A stretch of DNA of 64,000 nt. It comes from Flavobacterium lipolyticum. GTDB lineage: Bacteria > Bacteroidota > Bacteroidia > Flavobacteriales > Flavobacteriaceae. A model generated the notes under the pieces. The model did not search any database. It had not been told where the DNA came from and worked only from the letters and a program-made list of their open reading frames with translations. This document shows positions 16,998 through 26,771 of the stretch, in pieces (positions within the stretch are counted from its first letter, which is position 1; every line of letters begins with the position of its first letter). The stretch is from the NCBI RefSeq assembly GCF_020905335.1, contig NZ_JAJJMN010000001.1, positions 310,001-374,000 of the forward strand. The letters are read 5' to 3'. The position numbers were made by a program, and so were the translations under genes.

Positions 16998-17795
16998 TTA
17001 AATTTTATAAATTCCGGCGGCCGTTTTTTCGATAAATCCCTTTGGCAGTATACGATTAGCGTACACCGAAATGATATTTGTAAAACCCGGAATAACTTCT
17101 GATTTTTTGCTGAACATGGCTTTTACGGCAATTTTTGCAACTTCATCCGGTTGCATATTAAACTTTTCAGCCATTTTGTTAAAAGGATTCAAACCGGCTC
17201 TTGCAGCAAAACCGGTATCAACCGGACCCGGACTAAAACAAGTTACTGAAATTGAAGTTTTGGCAAGTTCGAAACGCAAGGCACGGGTAAACGATAAAAC
17301 AAAAGCCTTTGTAGCGGAATAAACCGCCAGCGTAGGTACGGCCTGGTAGGCAGCAGTACTCGATATGTTTAAAATGTAGGCTTGTTTTTCCTGTGAAAGT
17401 ATGGGTACTAATAGATGTGATAGTTCTACAATTACATTCATGTTAAGCTGCATCATGCCAAGCTGATCGGTCAGTGAAGACTCACTAAAATTGCCCCACA
17501 CGCCATAACCGGCATTGTTAACTAAAACACCAACCGGATAATTATTCATTTTTATCCAATTAGTAACTGTTAGCGATGCACCAGTCAATGAAAGATCAAT
17601 TGCCAAAATTGGAGCGTTGATACCGTATTTCGCCTGAAGATCCTCAGATAGTGCTTTTAATTCCTCTCCTCCTCTTGCCACTAGCAATAGCGGATAACCT
17701 TGTTTAGCCAATTCATAAACAATCGATTTTCCAATACCTTTGCTGGCACCGGTTACTAAGGCATACGGTTTAATTTTTTCGCTCATTTTATTCAT
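16998..17795 (-). CDS. Short-chain dehydrogenase/reductase (SDR)
   Basis: This is a 265-residue cytoplasmic oxidoreductase of the classical SDR type. The cofactor motif TGASKGIG begins near residue 16, the NNAG motif is in VLVNNAGYGVWG, and the catalytic Ser and YxxxK are in NISSTAAYQAVPTLAVYSATKAF. The C-terminal region after SPGPVDTGFAARAG resembles the DltE/YqjQ-like group that acts on acyl or ketone substrates. ATG 17795 is used; a second ATG three codons later is equally possible. It is 231 bp upstream of the PhyH operon on the same strand and may belong with it functionally, though it probably has separate expression. Confidence 0.85.
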   Translation of the reverse strand: MNKMSEKIKPYALVTGASKGIGKSIVYELAKQGYPLLLVARGGEELKALSEDLQAKYGINAPILAIDLSLTGASLTVTNWIKMNNYPVGVLVNNAGYGVWGNFSESSLTDQLGMMQLNMNVIVELSHLLVPILSQEKQAYILNISSTAAYQAVPTLAVYSATKAFVLSFTRALRFELAKTSISVTCFSPGPVDTGFAARAGLNPFNKMAEKFNMQPDEVAKIAVKAMFSKKSEVIPGFTNIISVYANRILPKGFIEKTAAGIYKI

Positions 17796-17950
17796 TTAAT
17801 CCTCAAATATAAAAATTAATTACTCCCAACGGATTAATTCTTACCTATTAACTCATAAGATAAAGAATACCATCCCGCTTTCTCTAAAACTATTTTTTTG
17901 ATATTCTGCCAACCGTCAAGAAAACAACTTGCGTTTAAAAAATGAGGTAC

Positions 17951-17982
17951 AGATTGTTCAATTGCAACTCCAACCGCTTCAC
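17951..17982 (+). other. Possible tRNA-like 3'-end remnant
   Basis: The sequence GTTCAATTGCAACTCC followed by AACCGCTTCAC and an A run resembles a tRNA T-loop and acceptor end. It is similar in layout to the decayed tmRNA end at about 12529-12555. It may mark an old integration boundary next to the unknown gene at 18041. Weak evidence. Confidence 0.2.
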
Positions 17983-18018
17983 AAAAAAAAAGGAAGATAT
18001 TAAATACCTTCCTTTTTT
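17983..18018 (-). terminator. Terminator of the unknown gene at 18041
   Basis: An AGGAAG...CTTCCT hairpin with A and T tracts on either side lies 23-58 bp after the stop codon of the minus-strand gene. Confidence 0.7.
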
Positions 18019-18040
18019 ATAGGTCATTTTTTTCAATAAC

Positions 18041-19024
18041 CTAAAGATGCTTTCTAACATAGTTGATAATATCCTTAATTATCTCCTCTACGGCATTTGC
18101 TTCAGGGCTAAATTTGCTTCCATCAAAATATCTGGCATCAGTACCATTTCCGGTAGGAGAGCAATGATGTACATCAATAGAGTTTCTCCAAAATTCAGCA
18201 TGATTTTTCCACTCCTCCTTATTGACCAAAGCGGGTTCTGTGAACCAAAGGTTCCATGACAAGGTATTTCCCGGCTGAAGCATATTTCCTGAACCAATGT
18301 TAAAAGCTTTCATAATTAATTGATTAAAATCATCAACTACTTTATCTTTTGTCAGCTTAATATCTCCAATTTCAACGGCAAGATAGGCCGTAGCAAATGC
18401 TTTACCCTCATGTAATGCAAACGGAGGATTTTCAAATTCAGGATTTAATCCGTGTATCACTTCAAAGATGGGCTGATCAGGATCATTCTGCTTGTGTGTA
18501 GTGACTCTTATGGCATTATCTTTATTCAATGGAAATTTTGGAAAACTATATTCCAATAGCGGCCAAATCTCTTTTATCTTATCGCCTTGTTGTTCATTTG
18601 GTGTCAGCCAAATTTTACCTTCAACGGTCATGTCTATGGCAACCTCTTTTGTTACTTCGTTCACCCAACCTCTTTGTCCGGTCACCGTAACCTCAACATT
18701 GATACAAATTTCATCTTTAAGCCAGACTCCCTGTTGAGGGCAGATAACTGAATATACCCGACCTTCATCAGTATAACCCGCTCTGGAAATGTAAGGCGCA
18801 AATTGTTGGTAACATCTTCTCTTGTTAGGACTGTCTTTTTGGGTTTCCCAACTAAACTCAGGCCATCTTACACCAAGTTGACGTTGTAAAAAACTAATGT
18901 TATCCATATTACTTAACATCGGTAATGAGGAAAGATCCCGGGTTGGATACAACATAGGTGAACCTGCTGGTGGAAATCCACCAACCCATCCTATTGGAAT
19001 GGGTGAATTTTCATTGTTTTGCAT
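18041..19024 (-). CDS. Protein of unknown function
   Basis: This is a 327-residue protein without a signal peptide or membrane segment. The N-terminus is Pro/Gly-rich (ENSPIPIGWVGGFPPAGSP). The middle contains beta-strand-like segments (GRVYSVICPQQGVWLKDEICINVEVTVTGQRGW) and the C-terminus has a long acidic helix (NAVEEIIKDIINYVRKHL). Tryptophan is unusually frequent. I do not recognise the family. It is monocistronic with its own terminator. The gene is followed by a possible tRNA-like remnant, which could hint at acquisition, but nothing in the protein is mobile-element-like. Confidence 0.6.
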   Translation of the reverse strand: MQNNENSPIPIGWVGGFPPAGSPMLYPTRDLSSLPMLSNMDNISFLQRQLGVRWPEFSWETQKDSPNKRRCYQQFAPYISRAGYTDEGRVYSVICPQQGVWLKDEICINVEVTVTGQRGWVNEVTKEVAIDMTVEGKIWLTPNEQQGDKIKEIWPLLEYSFPKFPLNKDNAIRVTTHKQNDPDQPIFEVIHGLNPEFENPPFALHEGKAFATAYLAVEIGDIKLTKDKVVDDFNQLIMKAFNIGSGNMLQPGNTLSWNLWFTEPALVNKEEWKNHAEFWRNSIDVHHCSPTGNGTDARYFDGSKFSPEANAVEEIIKDIINYVRKHL

Positions 19025-19194
19025 GATTTGTCGATTATTAGGGTTTAAGTAATAAATCTAGTACAAAATATAGTCTTACAGCTACGTAGAATTACCTGTT
19101 TTATTTTTAAATTATCCAAAAAAGTCAGGAAGGATACAAGGGATTCAATACTCCCATCCGACATAAAAAAGTTTAAGCAGTTACTAAAAACAAA

Positions 19195-19240
19195 GTGAGG
19201 CTGCTCCAATTACGGAACAGCCTCGAATATTTTGCAAAGG
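19195..19240 (-). terminator. Terminator of the HEIGH metallopeptidase gene
   Basis: A GAGGCTG / CAGCCTC stem (19197-19203 and 19218-19224) with an inner TCC/GGA pair lies 35 bp after the stop codon on the minus strand. Confidence 0.7.
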
Positions 19241-19258
19241 ACGCCTCTAATTCAACTT

Positions 19259-20089
19259 CTAATATAGATAATTCAGAGCTGTAACGTCGTTAGCATTGAA
19301 AGCTCCTGTTTCATTTGAGCTGAAACATGCTCTCATGTATGAAGTCGAATCGTATCCTGTAGGAGTTCCTGGGATATGAATTGCTCCAACACCAGCAGCT
19401 CCTTCGTTTGAATTTTGTCCACAGCTTTGACGGCTAAAATAGTCTGTATGACGTAAACCAATACAGTGACCAATTTCGTGCGCTGCTACGTGTGCGTTTA
19501 CATTTACTGAATAAGTATCTAATCCAGAATACAATGTAACAGAGTTAAAAGGATTTCCTCCAGTAGGGAAACCGGCTACTCCACCAGCACCTCCGGATTG
19601 TCTTCTTACTACTATGTTTGCACCTGTAGTACTTGAACCGAAAGTTAGTGTAAAGTTAATCGTCAATCCTAAGCTATTATATCTGTTCACTGCTGCACGT
19701 AATCCGGCTTGCATATTAGCAGATAAAGCTGTCGTACCTGTTCCGGTTAATCCGACAATTTTAATAGTTTTTGGAGCAGCTACTAAATTAGTAGTGCGGT
19801 ATTGCTCCGTTGTGATACCTCCGTGAAGATCCATTTGTTTCAATTGTGCATCAGTGATGATGATATCACCTTCAACCAGGTAAGCATCTTCAGTGGTACC
19901 GTCTAATTTGGTATTTTTAATTACTTGAACATCTTTGTTATTCAATGCAAGTGAGCTAATTTTATCTAACACATCTTGTGATACTGTTAGAGCTTCTTTA
20001 CTTGGCTGAGTTACCTCATCCTCTTTATTACAAGACAATAGCGATAGCGCTATACACGACAAAAGTAAGGTTGTTTTAATTGTTTTCAT
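19259..20089 (-). CDS. HEIGH metallopeptidase lipoprotein (M57-like)
   Basis: This is a 276-residue precursor with a clear SPII lipobox (ALSLLSC, Cys20), so it is a surface or periplasmic lipoprotein. The zinc site is HEIGHCIGLRH, a metzincin-type HExxHxxGxxH motif, near residue 203. It is followed by TDYFSRQSC and, later, a conserved GYDSTSYMRAC turn that could carry the Met-turn. The propeptide-like half (about residues 25-115) includes LVEGDIIITDAQLKQM, the pattern of the 'dual-action HEIGH metallopeptidase' family. Members are secreted proteases of Bacteroidota with unclear targets. The gene is divergent from a T9SS-type subtilase gene. Confidence 0.85.
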   Translation of the reverse strand: MKTIKTTLLLSCIALSLLSCNKEDEVTQPSKEALTVSQDVLDKISSLALNNKDVQVIKNTKLDGTTEDAYLVEGDIIITDAQLKQMDLHGGITTEQYRTTNLVAAPKTIKIVGLTGTGTTALSANMQAGLRAAVNRYNSLGLTINFTLTFGSSTTGANIVVRRQSGGAGGVAGFPTGGNPFNSVTLYSGLDTYSVNVNAHVAAHEIGHCIGLRHTDYFSRQSCGQNSNEGAAGVGAIHIPGTPTGYDSTSYMRACFSSNETGAFNANDVTALNYLY

Positions 20090-20654
20090 TTAAAAGTGTT
20101 TTGGTTAGTTAAATAAGTTGATTTTTAGGGTCTTTACAAAATATTACTACTTTATTGTCAAAACTACATAGATTTAGTATTAAAATACTTATAAAAACAA
20201 TAATTTAACAAATTAAATCTATTTTGTTAAATTATTTTCTTATTTTTTATGCGGTAATCGCATAAAATTCACTATGAGCCCAATAAAAACAAGCAATCGA
20301 TTACAAATCAACACCTTACTCCAAAACAAAACCTACAAAATTATTAATTTTAGATTTCGTATACTTCGCGGGTGAAAACGAATCTGATAAACTTTCAACA
20401 GCTTTGAAATACAACTGAAAGCTCTTAAAAGTGGACATAGCCTTCTAAAATCACGTATTTCGAACGAAACAAAAAGGAATAAAATTTTTACAAATATTTT
20501 GATAACTTTGATTTTTTAGCGACGATATTCAATTCAATTAGAAGTATTTAAAAAATATTTTATCTTAAACAAAAAAACAATACACCGCTAAAAAAGTCCG
20601 CTTTTGTTAAAATATCGATCAAAATGTTCACAATTGCCCTAACACCTACAGTAA
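20090..20654. other. Divergent intergenic region of two protease genes
   Basis: These 565 AT-rich bases separate the minus-strand metallopeptidase from the plus-strand subtilase. TAACTTTG at 20503-20510 matches TAnnTTTG and could start the subtilase transcript with a leader of about 140 nt. I see no gene in it. Confidence 0.4.
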
Positions 20655-23369
20655 ATGAAGATAAAAATTACGTTTTTCCTTTTTATAGCAACGACAATCT
20701 GTTTGTCGCAAAACTCCAAAAAATGGGAACAATACTTAAAGAAAGAAAGTGATGGAACATTTGAAAAATACTCTCTTACCCCTATAGAAAATGCACATCG
20801 CAATCAGTATACTATTGTAAAAAAATTAGACGCTACCTATTGTATTGTTGAAAATAAAAGTTCAAAATACAATCGATCGTTGAAAGAGGTAGTTCCCGTT
20901 AATAATTTGTGGAAATTGCCTTCAGATTTTTCAAATCATCAAGAACACAAAAAATACATCATAGCCACTAATGCTATTGAATCATTACTTGCTGATTTGA
21001 AACTGGCGAACATTTCTACTATTAAAATACTTAATGATCGTCTTGTAATCCTGGAAAGTGATTCCGAAACGATTCTTGACAAGATTATTTCCTTGAGCAG
21101 CGTCACTGCTGTTTCACAAGAAGCACTGCAACCTCAAAGCGAATCAAAAATAACGGATCAAAATTTCACTATTAATGCTGTAAATAAAGCGCTTATTAAT
21201 TTCCCTCTTCTCACAGGTGAAAATCAAATTGCCTCTATCAAGGATGACCTTTTTGATCTAAAAGATGTTGATCTCTACCTTAAACATATTCCTTCCTCAA
21301 CACAATCTTCTACCATATCCAGCCATGCAACTGCTACGGCCACTATAGTTTCCGGATTGGGAAATAGTTCTGTTTTAGGAAAAGGGGTAGCCATAAAAGC
21401 AAAACTGCAATCGTCTGACTTTTTGAATATCTATCCTGATGAAATAGCAACTTTACAAGGGGCTACCACTCAAAATCATTCTTATGGTACCGTGATTGAG
21501 AATTTTTATGGGGCACTCGCAAATGCTTACGACAATCAATTGGCATTAAATCCCGACTTGACTCATTGTTTTTCATCCGGTAATAAAGGATTGGAAGGCT
21601 ATAAATCTATCACCGGTAATTTTAAACAATCTAAAAACAGCATTGCCTTCGGTTGTGTAGATCAAAACGAGGTCATCCTGTCTTTTTCGTCGAAGGGTCC
21701 TGCTTATGATGGTAGAATAAAACCGGAGTTAGTCGCTTACAGCTCGCAAGGGACATCAAATTCTACTGCATTGGCCACAGGGATTATCACTCTTATGAAG
21801 CAACAGTATAAAACGATACATAATACTGCTTTGTCTAATGCCTTAACGAAGGCCATTCTAATTAATAGTGCAAAAGATTTAGGTAATCCAGGTCCTGATT
21901 TCACCTATGGTTATGGCAACATCAATGCTGATAAATGTCTGAAAACGATTAGTGAAAACAGATTTATAACCGATAAATTGGCTTCCGGTCAAACGAACTC
22001 ACATACTATTACAGTTCCTTCTAATGCAAAAAACCTAAAAATAACCTTAGTCTGGAACGACTTACCCGCAGCTATCAACAGTACTATAAGTCTGGTAAAT
22101 GATTTAGATCTCGAAGTTATTTCGGCCGATCCTACTACTTTTCTACCCTGGGTTCTGAATCCTGAAACTCCTCAGCAACCTGCCACTAAAGGAAAAGACA
22201 AACTGAATACTATCGAACAGGTATCAATTGACAATCCTACACCCGGCACCTATACGATTGCTGTTAATGGCGTATACGTCTCAAATGCTTCTCAGGATTA
22301 CAGTATCGCCTATGAATATGAAACGAAAAATGGTTTTGAATGGAATTATCCAGTGGCTAATGATAATTTTCCTTATGATGGTAAAATAATTTCTCCTTTC
22401 AAATGGAGCTCTTCCTTTTCCGGTGTTAATGGGCAATTGTCAATTAGCTATGATAATGGGCAAACCTGGGGAATTATAGCAAATAGTATCAATTTAGATA
22501 GTGAACAATTTAAATACACCCCCACAGAGAGAAAATTCTCGAAAGCAAAACTAAAAATGACCATTGGTAATACGGATTATGTTTCGGATCCCTTTACGGT
22601 TTCTTATGATTTAAACATTAGAACCAGTTTAGTATGCGATGGCACAACAGAAATTAATTGGGACAAACCTGCTGATGTTGCTTCGTTTAAAATTTATCAA
22701 CTGACAAATGACCGTTTAGAGTTTAAAGAACAAATAACGAACAACAATTATGTCTATACTGACGCAAAAATTTATACGGTTACTCCTGTGATAAATGATA
22801 GCGAAGGAATAAAAAGCGAATCGACTTTACAGTATGATCAAAACTCAAATTGCTACTTTGAATTGGCTTCAGCAGAAGTTTTCGAGGAGGAACAAATAAA
22901 GGTCAGTGCCAATGTTTTTAGCTTGTACAACATCAAAAGAATAGATTTAGTCAAGATTAATAACTCAGCCGAAAGTGTGATTAGTACTCTAAACGACATC
23001 CAATCAAAAGCTTTTTCTTTTCTGGATACAACTCCAATAAAAGGCAATAATAAATATAAAATCAATCTAATATTAGGAAGCAATACTACCATAAGTTCCC
23101 AAATTATTGATGCTAACTATTTAGGTGATGATTTGTTTTTGATTTACCCAACACTATTAAGCAAAAATGAAGAATTAAATATTGAAGCCAAAAAAGAGGA
23201 AGCTGCTACTTTTTATCTCTACAATATTAGCGGGCAAAATATTGTTACTTCTTCGTTTCTTTCTAAAATCAATAGTATCAATTTGAAAAATACGCCCTCG
23301 GGAATTTATCTCTATAAAATAGTAACAAGTTCCGGCGGGGTACAAACCGGAAAGATTGCGGTTTTTTAA
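20655..23369 (+). CDS. Secreted subtilisin-like protease (S8) with type IX secretion C-terminal domain
   Basis: This is a 904-residue precursor. It has a signal peptide (MKIKITFFLFIATTICLSQ), a propeptide-like region to about residue 180, then a divergent S8 domain. The likely triad is Asp197/198 (ASIKDDLFD), His224 (SSHATATATIVSG) and Ser368 (GTSNSTALATG). These flanks are less canonical than DTG, HGTHVAG and GTSMAxP, so activity should not be taken for granted. A jelly-roll domain follows (about 440-560), then Ig/fibronectin-like segments. The last 75 residues, ending GIYLYKIVTSSGGVQTGKIAVF, form a type A T9SS sorting domain, so the protein should cross the outer membrane and be anchored or released outside. 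T9SS is known only in Bacteroidota. Confidence 0.88.
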   Translation: MKIKITFFLFIATTICLSQNSKKWEQYLKKESDGTFEKYSLTPIENAHRNQYTIVKKLDATYCIVENKSSKYNRSLKEVVPVNNLWKLPSDFSNHQEHKKYIIATNAIESLLADLKLANISTIKILNDRLVILESDSETILDKIISLSSVTAVSQEALQPQSESKITDQNFTINAVNKALINFPLLTGENQIASIKDDLFDLKDVDLYLKHIPSSTQSSTISSHATATATIVSGLGNSSVLGKGVAIKAKLQSSDFLNIYPDEIATLQGATTQNHSYGTVIENFYGALANAYDNQLALNPDLTHCFSSGNKGLEGYKSITGNFKQSKNSIAFGCVDQNEVILSFSSKGPAYDGRIKPELVAYSSQGTSNSTALATGIITLMKQQYKTIHNTALSNALTKAILINSAKDLGNPGPDFTYGYGNINADKCLKTISENRFITDKLASGQTNSHTITVPSNAKNLKITLVWNDLPAAINSTISLVNDLDLEVISADPTTFLPWVLNPETPQQPATKGKDKLNTIEQVSIDNPTPGTYTIAVNGVYVSNASQDYSIAYEYETKNGFEWNYPVANDNFPYDGKIISPFKWSSSFSGVNGQLSISYDNGQTWGIIANSINLDSEQFKYTPTERKFSKAKLKMTIGNTDYVSDPFTVSYDLNIRTSLVCDGTTEINWDKPADVASFKIYQLTNDRLEFKEQITNNNYVYTDAKIYTVTPVINDSEGIKSESTLQYDQNSNCYFELASAEVFEEEQIKVSANVFSLYNIKRIDLVKINNSAESVISTLNDIQSKAFSFLDTTPIKGNNKYKINLILGSNTTISSQIIDANYLGDDLFLIYPTLLSKNEELNIEAKKEEAATFYLYNISGQNIVTSSFLSKINSINLKNTPSGIYLYKIVTSSGGVQTGKIAVF

Positions 23370-23658
23370 ACTGTTTTCAGATAATCTAACGCTCTTCACC
23401 TATAAATAATTAACCTTTTGGGTGCAGTTACTAAAAAGATCACTTAACACATCGTTTATGTGAAGAAAATTTGTTTCCTTCTAATATCATTTTTTTTGTA
23501 AATAGAAATCTATGTTCCTAGGTGTATTTTTTTTTGCAGATTTTCTAATTTTCTAATTTTTTTAATCCGCTAATCTGTAGCAATTACTTTTCCAAACAGC
23601 CAACTGGTTATAATTATTCATTTGAAACTATTTCCTTTCTGCTTCACTATCAAAATAA

Positions 23659-23700
23659 AAAAGCCCTTCGAAATGGAGATTTTCCCATCGAAAGGCTTTT
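23659..23700. terminator. Terminator between the subtilase and the alpha-galactosidase
   Basis: An imperfect stem (AAAAGCC.TTCGA and its complement) with flanking A and T tracts lies 25 bp after the alpha-galactosidase stop. It mainly serves the minus-strand gene. The 290-bp gap upstream carries only repeat debris. Confidence 0.65.
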
Positions 23701-23724
23701 CGTCTATACAAAAAACTAATTTAA

Positions 23725-25923
23725 CTACAATTCAGTAATTTCGAGAACGACGCTGGTTTCGACCTTAGACGAAGAAACCCGTAAACCAACATTCATTAAA
23801 TAATCTCCAGTAAAAGATTCTCCGGATTCTTCGACTGATTTCTTTGCCTCGGGCATTAGGTTTATTTCTTCCACTTTATAGGTTTTATTTGGATCTAAAC
23901 CTTGAAAACGAACCGGATTGTATTGCGGATCATAAAGTGGATGAAGCGTGTAGGAGAACAAAACCGCTTTGCTTTTTGACTCGTTCACATACATTAATAC
24001 GGCACGGCTTTCCTCATAAGGAGAGACCATTCGGTACAGGTCGCCATGCCAAATTACCGGACTCAATCGTTTATAATTGGCCACGGCTTCCTGGCAATAT
24101 TTCAATTCTTTTTCTTTCAGTTCTTTTACATTAATATCAAAACCTAATTTACCCATCATCGCCACATCAGTCTTGAATTTGATGGACTGATTTCCCCAAG
24201 AAGTTACATGGTTACAAATTGAGAAGGCGGGAAAAAACTGCGAATATCCCCATTGTATGAATACTCTGTTGAAAGGATCGGTATTGTCGCTTGCCCAAAA
24301 CTCTGTAAAATATTGAAGTAATCCGTAATCGGTTCTGCCTCCTCCTCCGGCACAAAGCATCATGGGTAAATTTGGATATTTCGTTTTAATGCGGTCCAAA
24401 ACTTTATACAAACCTCTGGTGTATTCAATAAACAAATGTGATTGCTGATTTTTCAGATAGGCCGAATAAGCATTAGTCATCATTCGGTTACAATCCCATT
24501 TAAAGAAAGCTACCCCTTGTTTTGTCTGCATAATATCGTCTACTGTTTGGAATACGAAATCCTGCACTTGCGGATTACATAAATCTAAAACTAATTGGGT
24601 GCGGTAATAACTTTCCGGTCGGTTGGGCAATTTTAATACCCAATCCGGATGTTTCTCGTACAATTCACTTTTCGGATTCACCATTTCAGGTTCAATCCAA
24701 ATTCCGAACTTTATTCCCGTTTTTTCAGCCTCCTGCATCAGGAAACCAATACCATTTGGCAGCTTTGTTTTAGTAGCCTGCCAATCTCCAAGTCCTGATT
24801 TATCGCCGCTTCTTGGATATTTATTTCCAAACCAGCCATCATCCAGCAAGAACATGTCAACGCCCAACGTTTTGGAATCCGCAAACATATCGGTCAATTT
24901 TTTTTCATCAAAATTGAAGAAGGTTGTTTCCCAGTTGTTCAATAAGGTCAGACGGGATTTTTCTCCATCTTTTATTCCGTATTTTTTGGCCCATGAATGC
25001 AGGTTTCTACTCGCCTGTCCCTTCCCTTTATTCGAAAAAGTATAAATAAAAGAAGGTGTTGTGAATACTTTTCCAGGCTGAAGATTATACTCAGAAGCGA
25101 ACGGATTAATTCCGGAGCTGATTCGAAGCGAATTTTTATTGTCCAATTCAAAAACAAACTTAAAATTTCCGGACCAGGCAATCGTTCCTGCCACAAGTTC
25201 ACCCGAATTCTCATTGGCTTTAGCATTTAAAGACAGAAAAAAAACCGGTGTTTGATACATATCGGTACGAACCCCTAATTTCGAGTCAATTACCTTCGTA
25301 CCACTCGTTAACTCACTTTCCTGTATGCGAGCCTCTTTGGCCCAGTCTCCGTGAAATTGAGTCAGCCAATAATGATCGGCATCAAAATGCAGCATCGATG
25401 ACGCATAATTGTACAACATAACCGGTTTCTTTTCATGGTGTACAATTTCAGTCCATTGTTCTATTGTATTCTCGTTATAAAAAGCCTTATAATGCAGTGT
25501 AACTTCTACCGGATATACAGGATCTTTAAGTTTGATACTAGTTTCGGTCGTGTTGGCATCTAATTTTTGTGTACTATGGCTTACATAGTTTAATTCCAGA
25601 GAGGGATTACCGTCATTGTGAGTCATTCGAATTGCGGGTTCAAACAAATTCTCTGTTCCAAAAGTCGGGTAAGCCTGATGTCTTAAATTAACCAATGGAT
25701 TTCCATCGTTAACCACAAATGTTTTGGTATTCTCTTTCGAAACCGCATTGTATCCTGAATTATCTCTTAGTTTCGTCCCTAAATAAGATTGGTACAGCAA
25801 GCCATTCTTTCCTACCTTTAAAATCAAAGCAGTATTTTGAGTCTCCATCTGAATTTGTTCCTCCTGCGCATTAGCTTCACAAAACAGAAATGTAAGGAGT
25901 AATAGAAATAGTATTTTTTTCAT
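23725..25923 (-). CDS. Secreted alpha-galactosidase (GH36)
   Basis: This is a 732-residue precursor with a signal peptide (MKKILFLLLLTFLFCEANAQ). It has the GH36 plan: an N-terminal beta-supersandwich to about residue 300, then a TIM barrel and a small C-terminal beta domain. The nucleophile motif is KWDCNR (Asp477) and the acid/base region is WASDNTDPFNR (Asp546). Substrate-binding DDGWFG (361-366) and GIWIEPEM (408-414) are intact. It removes alpha-linked galactose from oligosaccharides in the periplasm or outside. It is divergent from a six-hairpin glycosidase gene 848 bp away, and the two probably work on related plant or algal glycans (inference). No SusC/D pair is adjacent. Confidence 0.93.
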   Translation of the reverse strand: MKKILFLLLLTFLFCEANAQEEQIQMETQNTALILKVGKNGLLYQSYLGTKLRDNSGYNAVSKENTKTFVVNDGNPLVNLRHQAYPTFGTENLFEPAIRMTHNDGNPSLELNYVSHSTQKLDANTTETSIKLKDPVYPVEVTLHYKAFYNENTIEQWTEIVHHEKKPVMLYNYASSMLHFDADHYWLTQFHGDWAKEARIQESELTSGTKVIDSKLGVRTDMYQTPVFFLSLNAKANENSGELVAGTIAWSGNFKFVFELDNKNSLRISSGINPFASEYNLQPGKVFTTPSFIYTFSNKGKGQASRNLHSWAKKYGIKDGEKSRLTLLNNWETTFFNFDEKKLTDMFADSKTLGVDMFLLDDGWFGNKYPRSGDKSGLGDWQATKTKLPNGIGFLMQEAEKTGIKFGIWIEPEMVNPKSELYEKHPDWVLKLPNRPESYYRTQLVLDLCNPQVQDFVFQTVDDIMQTKQGVAFFKWDCNRMMTNAYSAYLKNQQSHLFIEYTRGLYKVLDRIKTKYPNLPMMLCAGGGGRTDYGLLQYFTEFWASDNTDPFNRVFIQWGYSQFFPAFSICNHVTSWGNQSIKFKTDVAMMGKLGFDINVKELKEKELKYCQEAVANYKRLSPVIWHGDLYRMVSPYEESRAVLMYVNESKSKAVLFSYTLHPLYDPQYNPVRFQGLDPNKTYKVEEINLMPEAKKSVEESGESFTGDYLMNVGLRVSSSKVETSVVLEITEL

Positions 25924-26771
25924 AAAAAGGGTTCGATAATAGTAAATGGTTGGTTCCTATGGTTGGTTTGTGGTATTCTTTATTTTATTCGTTTAATCTA
26001 AAATGAATTTCAAAAGTATAACAATCAAGCATCCGTACACACCGGTACCTACCAGTTTGTTCTGATCTATACCAAAAAACATTTTTCTTAAACAAGATTA
26101 TACCTATAATTATAATACTATATTACCCTGTTTTTATTCTATAAAATACCATTACTATTAATAAAGTAAAAAATCTAATGAAATATCATTTGATATTCTT
26201 CGAAGCAAAACCTATATTTCTCCTATCTCAAAAAGCGGATTTTTCAAGCCCTGAAAAGAACCTCATAACAACAGTATTTTTAATCTTTTAACTTTACTAT
26301 TTCCGGTCCTTTTTGTACTGTAGGCAACCTCATCTTTTTTCCTCACTGTTGAACAATCCGATTGGTTTTTATTTTCGCAAAACGTAAAAAACCTTCATAG
26401 CAAACCAATCTTAACTTTCTACTACCTAATCCTATATTACCCACTTTACTTTTTCTGTTTGTCTCTACTTTCTAAGCATCCTCAAAAAAACCGGTAGGAA
26501 CTGTTCACTTAAAGAATAGAACATTTATACTTTTGGGTTGAACAATAGCTATAAAACTATACTCCTATAATAATGAAAATTACCGCCCGTAGAAAAAAGA
26601 TGACATCGAAAATTACCGAACAGTTGTTAATTCAGGACAAAAAGCAACTGCGTCTTTAAAACAAAACCAATAAAAAATTTATCTAAAGAACAACACAAAC
26701 AAATACTACTAATACGATAAATAACAAGCTGCTGGCGGTAATTATTCAACATCTATAAAAAAACAATTCTA
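25924..26771. promoter_or_regulatory. Long divergent control region of two glycoside hydrolase genes
   Basis: These 848 bp hold no gene I can support. TACTTTTG at 26528-26535 matches TAnnTTTG and would give the plus-strand glycosidase a leader of about 230 nt. The length suggests transcription-factor sites, but I see no clear palindrome. Confidence 0.4.

Noticed and set aside
24623..25045. 140-codon frame antisense to the alpha-galactosidase
   Set aside because: Shadow of a strongly supported gene with intact GH36 motifs.
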